This document shows positions 56,061 to 64,000 of a stretch of DNA of 64,000 nucleotides, piece by piece; within the stretch, counting starts at the first letter, position 1, and the number at the start of each line of letters is the position of its first letter. The notes beneath the pieces were generated by a model. It did not search any database. It was not told the origin of the DNA and saw only the letters and a program-made list of their open reading frames with translations. A program made the translations under genes and the position numbers. The stretch is from Heliocidaris tuberculata (taxonomy: Eukaryota > Echinodermata > Echinoidea > Camarodonta > Echinometridae), in contig CM046842.1 in assembly GCA_025618425.1 (NCBI GenBank), positions 38,529,054 to 38,593,053 on the forward strand, given 5' to 3'.

Positions 56061-56773
56061 GGTATTCTGAAAATAATTGTATTAACTTTTGTTGTAATTT
56101 TTGTTGTATCTTCCGGAGATAATACCGCGCTAATATTTTTGTAAGTAAGTATTTTGAAAATTGTTTTAGGCGGATATTATCTCTCTAAGGACCGCCTTTA
56201 TATTATCTTTGACATGCCCATTTTGACACTTTACCAATCAAGATGGGTTTTATATAGGTAGGTCAACAACCAATAGGAGCACCCCTTAAGTCAAACATAA
56301 GGATGCGCTTTGCGCGTATATCAATTTCGGGCGTATAGTTATTAAATTACGCGTTTTATGCGCCATGCACTATTTGACTGGAATAAATTAACAAAATGGC
56401 CCACCCTCTTCTGCTCGAACCAGATCACAAAATGATGTAAAATCATGAAATGCCACCTGTAATTTCTTCAAAATGTCTCCTCTATATGAGATCTTGAATC
56501 ACACATAGTCTCCATCTTGCTATTCGAGCATGTACTGTCTGATTCTGAGCTAGAAAACTTCCCGAGATCATGAGATACAACAGTTAGAAGCTGTTGTAAG
56601 TTTTATTGTAATTACCATGGAAAATAAGTGCAACAAAAGATAAAATCATTTTCAGAATACCAATTATCTCATGATATCATCTTCAGCGCGCATATGTAAA
56701 TTAGGATCATGCGCAGTGTAAAAAAAGATACAACAAAAGTTATAGTAAAAGTTCCAACAATTTTCAGAATACC
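56061..56773. mobile_element. Inverted-repeat element, GGTATTCTGAAAAT ends
   Basis: The outer arms GGTATTCTGAAAATAATTGT and ATTTTCAGAATACC are inverted over about 60 bp (AACTTTTGTTG, TTGTTGTATCTT). A second right-hand end occurs at about 56652-56665, suggesting an internal duplication or nested copy. No ORF. Confidence 0.75.
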
Positions 56774-57035
56774 AATTTTATCTTAACCTTAACAGTTACT
56801 GTGGAGATACAGCAATATTGTTAATGAACCAGTTCGTAATAACATTTGCGCAAGTGCAGATAGAGGTCATTTGTACCGAGTACAATTGACCATTATACGC
56901 TTTCATGGTGTGCGCACCATGATTTTACATGTTAAATAAGTAGCGCGTACACCAAAACAGATGCGCGTGCGCGTACAAATTGGGGTCATTTAATTAGTTC
57001 GTCTATGTTTCAGGGTCATTTGTACCAAGTACGAA

Positions 57036-57269
57036 CTGGGGGGTGTTTCACAAACAGTTAAGTGTGACCGAGTGTGACTTATTAAAAGTCATGCGTAAGT
57101 GCCAATGCGCATACGCTATTAAACGCGTAATCTCATTGGTAGATTGCCCAATAGCGCGCGTCCCCTGGGCATGATCTGACCAATGCGGTGATGCGTAATA
57201 TACAACAGGCAACTAGGAATTTAAGTGCGATTTTAAGTCAAACTTAACTCTTTGTGAAACACCCCCCAG
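57036..57269. mobile_element. Palindromic MITE, CTGGGGGGTGTTTCACAAA ends
   Basis: CTGGGGGGTGTTTCACAAAC and its inverse bound 234 bp with inner CGCATACGCTATTAAACGCG text. Its right edge supplies a CCCCCCAG that resembles a splice acceptor. Confidence 0.9.
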
Positions 57270-57287
57270 GTATATTTATTAAATTAC

Positions 57288-57529
57288 CAATCGGAGAAGG
57301 CACACATAAGAGAATCTTTGTCCCAATCCGGGAATCTCCATTTCGTGATTTTCCGAATAAGAATTCCGATGTTTTGTTGGATGTGACTCCCTGGAAAAGG
57401 CTGCCGTCGGGCATTCTGAATTTTAGACATGGTTCTTCAGAAGATGTGCCACATGGTATAGCCTGTTTGTTTCCCGATACTGCTATAAACAATGGTAGAA
57501 CGTATGTTACAACTGGAAACTTTACAGTA
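57288..57529 (-). CDS. Possible upstream exon of the beta-propeller gene (strand uncertain)
   Basis: The minus reading from an acceptor after gattgatcag gives FPVVTYVLPLFIAVSGNKQA, then IPCGTSSEEPCLKFRMPDGS and SRIGTKILLCVPSPI. It ends phase 1 at a weak donor (gtaatt), which fits the start phase of exon A (giving PSPI-GEIIF). The VLPLFIAVSG stretch could be part of a signal peptide. The plus strand is also open over the same span (LPIGEGTHKRIFVPI... to TAA at 57547), so strand choice rests only on phase and on the AT-rich text after the donor. Confidence 0.35.
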
Positions 57530-57654
57530 CTGATCAATCCAGCTTAAAAAAAAATCCACTATGAAAGCTAGTAATAACATTCCATTTCATTTCCATCAAA
57601 CATACACAACAACAAGTACTATTATAAAAAGGTGTTGTGTGAAAATTGTCTAAT

Positions 57655-58445
57655 TCTCCCTATCGCATATAGCTCTCCGAATCCGAACGCATGCGGCGCT
57701 CTAATTTTTGGGCATGTGATTGCTGGCAACTGAGCTTCCGGGTCCGGCCAGAGTGTCATTGACAATGTGTTAGAAGACGTGGTCAACCTAGCAAAACTCC
57801 CTTTTGTTCCTAATCTAGCAAATAATCGTGTTTTTATACAGTTGATATTTAAATGGATTCTTCTGTGAAGCCACCCAATGTGGGATGTTGAGCCGACGAT
57901 GCAAAACGTGTTTTCAGCAGAACAATCACGCACGAAAAAAGCAAGGAAATATCAGTGTATGCTCGCTATAGCTATAGACTGGAACCGGAACTTTATGTGC
58001 CAACATCGTTGTCCCCGAATTTTTTTGTTTTAAATAATATTTTATTTCTTCCTCATATATAACATATGGAAATAATATATTACATGAAATCATTTATAAA
58101 CATTTCTACTGATTATAAAAGAATATAAATTATACCAATCAGAAAAAGTAAACTTAGAATCAAATCTATACACATTTCTTTAACAATTTATAATCAAAAT
58201 GGGAATAATAATATAGAACAGAATCTTGATACAGGAAACTCTATGAATTGCATTATAAAACACAACCAAACACACATATATATAGATAGATCTCAAATTA
58301 AACATGATTTTTTTTTTTCCATTTACAATATCATTTAATCAAAATGATTTTTGAGGAAGTTATGAGAAAAAAATAAAAATAAAAATAAAAAATAATTCGG
58401 ATTCGGGAGCTGATATCGGCTGATATCGGCTATATGCGATAGGGC
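57655..58445. mobile_element. 790-bp element with CCCTATCGCATATAGC ends
   Basis: CCCTATCGCATATAGC at the left and GCTATATGCGATAGGG at the right are inverted, and CCGAATCCGAA also pairs with TTCGGATTCGG. The interior is AT-rich with no clear ORF. No target duplication is evident. Confidence 0.65.
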
Positions 58446-58610
58446 CAACACGAGGGTACTTTTGTTTCCGACCAACGTTTAGGCAATTATAATATGACCA
58501 ACTCGGGTGAACTTGTAGTAAAAGGTGATAGATGGGCAAAACGTTCCCTAAGTTCGGAAGAAAATTGCCTAAAAGGTTGGTCGGACTTATAATTAACCCT
58601 CATGTTGGGT
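58445..58610. mobile_element. Palindromic MITE, CCAACACGAGGGT ends
   Basis: CCAACACGAGGGTACTTTTG and inverse ACCCTCATGTTGG bound 166 bp; CCGACCAACGTTTAGGCAATT pairs with AATTGCCTAAAAGGTTGGTCGG. It abuts the preceding element. Confidence 0.85.
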
Positions 58611-59118
58611 ATTTCATCACCCAACATTTTCAATATATTATTTTTTACACTGCGATAATAAACGATACATTTTACGCACGGGTTCCCGTTATTCGAGAGT
58701 AAAGATCTATAAGTTATTCATACCATAAGATCATGGGAATCCAACATTACCGTGGTGTTAACTGTGCCACAATTGAGGAGCTTTAAAACACCCTATATAC
58801 CCACAAGCTACTTACAAGCTACCAACCCATGACATAACATTTTAAACTGAAGAAGGGTCTACAAAATGTCACGATTTGACTTACCGGTACAGATACTCGA
58901 GAGAATAATCCAAGGCAATATCTGAACAGAAAGATTTTGAATAATTTGTAATATTTGGAATATAAAGCCTTTTTCATAGGAAATTAAACTTTTAAAGCAA
59001 ATTGCTCTGGTTACTATCCCATATTCTAACCGACAATTGGCTAAAAACAAAATGAGAAAAAAAAAACTGAATTAGCTATTAGGTATTTATTACAATTTAG
59101 GGTCCTTTGCACTTGCAG

Positions 59119-59306
59119 GACCTGTGACAACTATATCACCGAAGGAAGAGGCTCTTCGGAGAGAACAAGAAAATTATGATAATTATTTTAGTGTAGGACA
59201 TAATAAAAGAGTTGTCCCCACCGACCCAACACTCGATCCTCTTCTTTCAGATTTCCATAATTATAATGACTGTAACTTTCGAGAAAAAAAACCAAAGCTT
59301 TCTTAA
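59119..59306 (+). CDS. Terminal-exon-like ORF of an unidentified gene
   Basis: It follows a good acceptor (cacttgcag). Open from base 59119 in phase 1 (ga completes a codon): PVTTISPKEEALRREQENYD, NYFSVGHNKRVVPTDPTLDP, LLSDFHNYNDCNFR, ending PKLS and TAA. It is strongly hydrophilic and charged with no known motif, like a C-terminal or cytoplasmic tail. No upstream plus-strand exon is certain; the plus reading of 57270-57547 could precede it in phase through a weak donor. I do not recognise the protein. Confidence 0.45.
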
Positions 59307-60250
59307 ATGATTAGTTCAGTATGTATTTCCCGTAATGAATTTGTTTGGGCTCTCTCTCAAATGCATTGTTAAAGGTTTGGACACAATATAATGATAAGCT
59401 ATATAATTATGTGTTTTCATACGAACAAGTGTATTTTGCTTTTAATGTGATGATTGAAAGACTCATAACTGGCCAAAAAAAAAAACACAAAAAAACGGTC
59501 TAATAATACTTGTAGTTTTACATAGTTTTTTTGTTCAAAACTGATAGAAAAACATAGTGTACTTTGAAGATCCCCCAGATTTACCACATCTTGTTTTAGT
59601 TGTTAATGCTTTTTAAAATTTAATATATTTACTATATGTCACATGATATAGTTTTAGAAGAATGTAACTTGAAGTGTCCATCCAGTATTCTTGCAGCAAC
59701 GGTCCAAATATGTTTCTTAGCCATTCCTTCTTAATCCTGCCCACATACGCCATTTAGGGTTAAGGTATACGGAAACTAAGTTCACAAAGGCTTTGATTTC
59801 ATGTTATATCGTATTATTTTGGTAACCACTGATCCTGCATAATTGCATAATATTAGTATGTAGCTACAGTGTACAATGATGTTGTAAAAGTGGTTTCATG
59901 ATTTAAGACAATTAGGTACGTCGCACTGCTTGTTGTCCGGCTATTGCTGAATAATTGATGTTGCTCAAAAATATCATCAAATTTTTCTTTCATGTTTGTA
60001 GAAAGCACCAAGTTAATCACCGTCAAAACATTTCTAAACTATTTAGTTTATGCATTTCCATCATCCATGCTTGACAGTATAGGGACAACGCGTAAGTAGG
60101 TGGCACTTAATTGTTCACCGTCCCTGTACGTGGTCACGACACACGTGTGAGTTCGGCGGGAAACTGAAAAACTTGTAGGCCTATACCTCTGTGAAAGATA
60201 CCAGTGTTATTCTCTTTAGAAAGTGCATAAATGGGAAAATTGTTACATTG
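59307..60250. other. No gene recognised
   Basis: AT-rich intergenic or 3' UTR sequence after the 59306 stop. No repeats with clear ends. Confidence 0.55.
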
Positions 60251-60900
60251 TACCTGTGGCACGAACGCTAAAAATAGCGTAAAATATCAATTTTCATGTT
60301 TTTTTCCCATAAATTTTTAGCATCTATTTTCCATCATTTATCACATAATGAAGTTTCAAGTATCAATTTCGATTTATTCTGCCAAAAAACGGTATGATCA
60401 AAATGACACGAATCTAAAAAAGGCCAACCATTTAATTCAGGAAGTGACACGAACGTTCGCGCAATTTTTTAACGTTATGGTGAATGGAGCGCACGTATGA
60501 ATAAATAGCGCGCACGGTACACGCACGCATCCAATGTGTCACTTCGTGAAAAAAAGTAAAAAGAGAATTAATGTGTAGTGCGCGCCACGGACAATTGTGT
60601 CACTTCGCGAATACAAAAGCGCATACGGTGCGTGACAGATTACGCATAAATTTTTTTACACGAAGTGACGAATTGTGACACGAATGTTTGCAGCCTTGCA
60701 CTGTTAACATTTCACATGAACAACTCTATTTTTCTACATGAATGGGTAGACAAGATTATTCTCGTTCTTAAAATATATGTTTTATCAAATTTAACTCATA
60801 TCAACAAGTCAAATTTGATGTTTTCAATATGCAAAAATTTGAATCGCGTTTTTCTCGGAATGCGTTTTTAAAAAGATCCGCGGGAGGTTGTGCCACTTCG
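60250..60900. repeat. Cluster of CACTTCGTGAA / GTGACACGAA motifs
   Basis: The motif or its inverse appears near 60258, 60442, 60538, 60598, 60660, 60675 and 60888. It looks like the subterminal repeats of a degenerate transposon, or a clustered binding site. Confidence 0.6.
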
Positions 60901-60933
60901 TGAATTCAGCGACGATTATATGTCCCCTACACA

Positions 60934-61606
60934 CAGCCGCGTATCTATACGCATTTTGTAACCCCCTCCCCTTTTTCTAATGCATTTTATCCAGGAAAAT
61001 TTGTCACCGTGCACTATAATCGAAGGGTAGAGATTCGAACTTTGAAAATCAATAAACGGTTTATATCCACTTCCTTCTCAAATGGGGCGCAAAAATTAAC
61101 GAAAACCCTTAAGAAAAAGTCGAGGAATTTAGCAAAGCGTGAGATTTCTTTCAAATGTTGAACCTTTGCAAATGCTATTTTATACACTTTATCCAATCCT
61201 ATATCTAACAAGAGGCTATGATGAAACTTACATGATAACGAGCAAAACAGCGAAAATTGCAATTTATTTGTCAAATTTTGAACCCTTTTAAACGCTTACC
61301 TGTACCCTGTAGGCCTACTGGGGAAATTATGAGATCCTGGAGCAACATAATTATGCGAGGAAGCAAAGCGACCGAGCTTTAGGAAATTTTCGCATTTTAA
61401 ACCCTCACAAAAACTGTATTTATAATGCATTTTCCCCTGCGGATTGGGGGCGCATAATCCTTAATGATCATATTTTTTCTTCATTTTCTCCTCTTTTTCT
61501 CTCCATCTTTTGATTCTTTTTTTTTTTTGCGTCTTCTTCAAGTGCTGCGCGGGACATTCGCCACCTCCCCCCCCCCCCCCCCCCCACCCCCGTAGATACG
61601 CCACTG
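60934..61606. mobile_element. hAT-like element, GCGTATCTA ends
   Basis: It starts CAGCCGCGTATCTATACG; the inverted end is CAGTGGCGTATCTACGGGGG. The flanks CCTACACA and CCTAAGCA match only 6 of 8. Its ends resemble those of 52573-53595. Confidence 0.7.
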
Positions 61607-61925
61607 CCTAAGCAACAAAAAAATGTTACGGAAAGAAAATATACGATTAAGGTAAAGGAATGCCAATGATTAGGCATGTTCTGTCTCTGGACCCTAAGCC
61701 CCATGTCTGAATGGGATGAGTTAAAGTGGAAGGTATATGTAACCTCTCTGAATCTTTCTTGGAATACTGAATGGACTTTTTTCAAGGAAGAATGCTTCTG
61801 AAATTCATTGAGGAAATAATTTGTAAATACAAGTCTGTAACATAACTCTGGACCTATTCAATTTATTTTGAACAGAACAGAAAATTAATGTTGCACCTAT
61901 TGTTATACCATTTTTCGTAAGTGTG
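61607..61925. other. No gene recognised
   Basis: Sequence between the hAT-like element and the LINE fragment; nothing supported. Confidence 0.5.
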
Positions 61926-62400
61926 GGTATCCAGCCAAGCTCAGTTCAAGTAAATAATGCCTGCAAGTGTAATATCAAAACATACTGCATGTATATAGTA
62001 TTCAAATCTAGGGCGAGTAAAATGTTGTTTAATAATGTTCATCGACTGCCACGTAAACCGAACGAGAACATCAAAACACCTGACCCGATTATAGCGCGTT
62101 TTGTCTCAATGTCTGATCGCGATGGAGTCCTCAGCGCTTTCGAAAAGATACAGCGACGGCCCAAAGTCCCAAGACAAGTCTTCCTAACGATCACCCTAGA
62201 ATATCAGTACGTACCGCTTACCAGCCGAATTAAAGAAAGTTCGTTACCAGCTTGAAAAGGAAGCTTACAATCTATGAAAAAATAAAAATATGTCGACTAG
62301 AATCCGACTGGTTGGTGTCAAACTAGTACTGGAATTAAGGCCAAAATCACAGAGCCTAGCAACTTGGACTCAATTTCGTGAGTAGACTCTTGTCAGTGGA
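61926..62400 (+). pseudogene. LINE ORF1 fragment, frameshifted
   Basis: One frame reads NVHRLPRKPNENIKTPDPII, then ARFVSMSDRDGVLSAFEKIQ and RRPKVPRQV. After that another frame carries PAELKKVRYQLEKEAYNL, MSTRIRLVGVKLVLELRPK and a stop. The layout mirrors the RRM/CTD part of the intact ORF1 at 23623-24531 (RPRHILFKFLSFRDKV) and is typical of Transposase_22-like ORF1 proteins. Several stops and shifts make it a pseudogene. Confidence 0.6.
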
Positions 62401-63264
62401 CACGGTAATTACATACAACGTTGATTCATTTTGCAACCGTTAATAATTGATCATCAGAACTGGATTAAAAGCATCATGATTAACTGTGAAGGATATGACT
62501 GTATATACTTCAGAAATTTATACTTCACTCTAATGTCTGCAGTATATGTACTTTTTATAATTATATCATGTGACTTGTCAGACCCGTAAATATTCCTCTT
62601 TTATGATCTCATGTTGTCCTCTTTGTCTTACCTCTATTTTAATTCGGTAAATAAATGATGCTTGCATTTTAAGCTTTCAATCTGTTAAGCCCCTAACACC
62701 AGCTGGTTTTACTTTATATAGAGTTGCATAAGTGTTTTATGTATGTAACTCTATGGTTAAATTCTAGCTCATTTATATGTTTGATACAAAATGCAACCGT
62801 ATACACAATTGACGTCTTATTGAATTGTTGTTCATTATAATTAACAATTAACATCATAGTTGGTTTCTATGTAGCCTGTATTGTACAAGACAAAATTTAC
62901 TTATGCGTAGAATGCATTTCAACTGTTTCCAGTCGTTGAATTGCTCAAACATGACATAGCAGCCCAGTGAATGCAAATATTTTGTCGGTTGTTCACATGC
63001 TTTATTAATGCAGTTGCTAAGCATTTCAACTTAGTGGCTTAGGAGTAATGGCTTTTCACTCTTGTTTGGATTTTAAAACCAGATTGCAAACCACTTTTTC
63101 TTCCTTAAGAAGTTTTAACCTATATTTTATTGCCATTCTGTGTTTGATTTTTCTTTATTGTAAATAAGTGCTGATTTTTTACTGTTGTTATTTTTGTTGG
63201 TTTTGTTGTTGTTTTTGTTGTTTTTGTTTTCATTGGAGTATGTTTTGTTGATTGTAAACGTATA
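62400..63264. other. Spacer between LINE ORF1 and ORF2 fragments
   Basis: AT-rich, ending in a (TGTTGTT)n-like tract (63183-63240). Consistent with the long inter-ORF region of the other LINE. No gene. Confidence 0.55.
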
Positions 63265-63722
63265 GTGGAAACAAATCAAATAACATGCTACGTTTGCAAG
63301 AATGAGTCTTTATCATTAGATTATCATACTATTTCTCCTGTAAATATAAAATCCCCATTATGTAAATGTTTATTTCCAAGATGCATTCACACTTTATTTG
63401 CTTTTCATATATTGGATGATAACGAGTTTTATGCATTATCCTCGAACGATGAATTTACTCCAGATATTGAACTACTTAATGCAATTAATAGTTTAGAAGG
63501 TCTATATCCTGATGGTGAAAATATTTGGTACCAGAAAATTGTATAAATCGTAAATACTATTTAAAGGATGAATTTTCAGCTAAATTTCAAAAAGTTGACA
63601 ATAGTAATTTCAGTATTTTGCATTTTAATTCTCGTAGCCTGAATAAGAATTCTAGTGCAATATCTGACTTTATTGTGTCACTCTTATTCAACTTTTCCGT
63701 TAATGGTTTTGCTGAAACATGA
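63265..63722 (+). pseudogene. LINE ORF2 N-terminal fragment, frameshifted
   Basis: The first frame reads CYVCKNESLSLDYHTIS, then CKCLFPRCIHTLFAFHIL, a Cys-pair motif placed as in the intact ORF2 at 26011. A shift near 63540 leads to FSILHFNSRSLNKN and NFSVNGFAET, the start of the endonuclease domain, followed at once by TGA (63720-63722). An hAT-like element starts at 63746. It is a second, older relative of the intact LINE. Confidence 0.75.
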
Positions 63723-63745
63723 ATAAATGAGAATACCCCCACTTC

Positions 63746-64000
63746 CAGGGGCGGCGCCAGGGTATTTAAATAGGGGGGGGGGGCAAAATGACGCGTATAG
63801 CAACGTCGCACGTCGAGGGTCTTGAAATAACAAATAGGACTATAACAGTTATGTCATAATTGCATGGCCTAGTCTTCTCTTCTCCATTTCCCCTTCTCTT
63901 TCTCCTTATTTCCCCCTTCTTCCTCTTTTTTTTTTTTTGCTCGTTGAAAAATGATAGGGGGGCGACCGCCCCCCTGCCCCCCCCCCTCTGTAGCGCCGCC
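63746..64000. mobile_element. hAT-like MITE, cut by the window end
   Basis: It begins CAGGGGCGGCGCCAGGGTAT and ends in view at TCTGTAGCGCCGCC. Same family and layout as 30888-31158 (G-run, T/C-rich middle, GGGGGGCGACCGCCCCCC). It is inserted just after the LINE ORF2 fragment. Confidence 0.9.

Overview
The window looks like nuclear DNA of a marine deuterostome invertebrate, most likely an echinoderm such as a sea urchin. It has short exons with GT/AG borders, long AT-rich introns, many microsatellites and poly-G/poly-C runs, tRNA-derived SINEs, and DIRS, Crypton, non-LTR, hAT, TTAA-target and Harbinger-type elements. The species assignment is inference. At least two host genes are supported, and transposable elements make up most of the rest. 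Layout: (1) 1-15661, plus strand: ten exons of a class 3 aldehyde dehydrogenase (fatty aldehyde dehydrogenase type). The N-terminal exons lie before the window. The exons carry the active-site cysteine region, the LELGGK glutamate region and a C-terminal hydrophobic anchor, and every splice phase agrees. The introns hold SINE, LINE, hAT, TTAA and Harbinger-like insertions. The 3' ends of three exons are repeated in the introns that follow them. (2) 15662-22874: 3' flank with a duplicated segment split by a TTAA element, then an intergenic repeat zone. (3) 22875-41045: one old DIRS-type tyrosine-recombinase retrotransposon (gag, RT, RNase H, YR) broken by a full-length LINE with two intact ORFs, two hAT-like elements and a Crypton-like transposon. 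The Crypton is itself split by a 3.5-kb TA-flanked element built of CCATGG palindromes. (4) 42749-55428, possibly to 57529, minus strand: four (perhaps five) phase-compatible exons of a protein with YWTD-like beta-propeller blades and a cysteine-rich exon. Its last intron contains a 5.5-kb TTAA-flanked composite that holds inverted minisatellites, an hAT element and two nested Harbinger-like elements. (5) 57036-64000: MITEs, a terminal-exon-like ORF at 59119-59306, a second damaged LINE (ORF1 and the start of ORF2), and an hAT-like element cut by the window end. Most hAT-like calls rest on visible 8-bp target duplications, five of them perfect on GC-rich elements. Two insertions can be checked against an uninterrupted relative or reading frame inside the window. 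No rRNA, intact tRNA or CRISPR array was seen.
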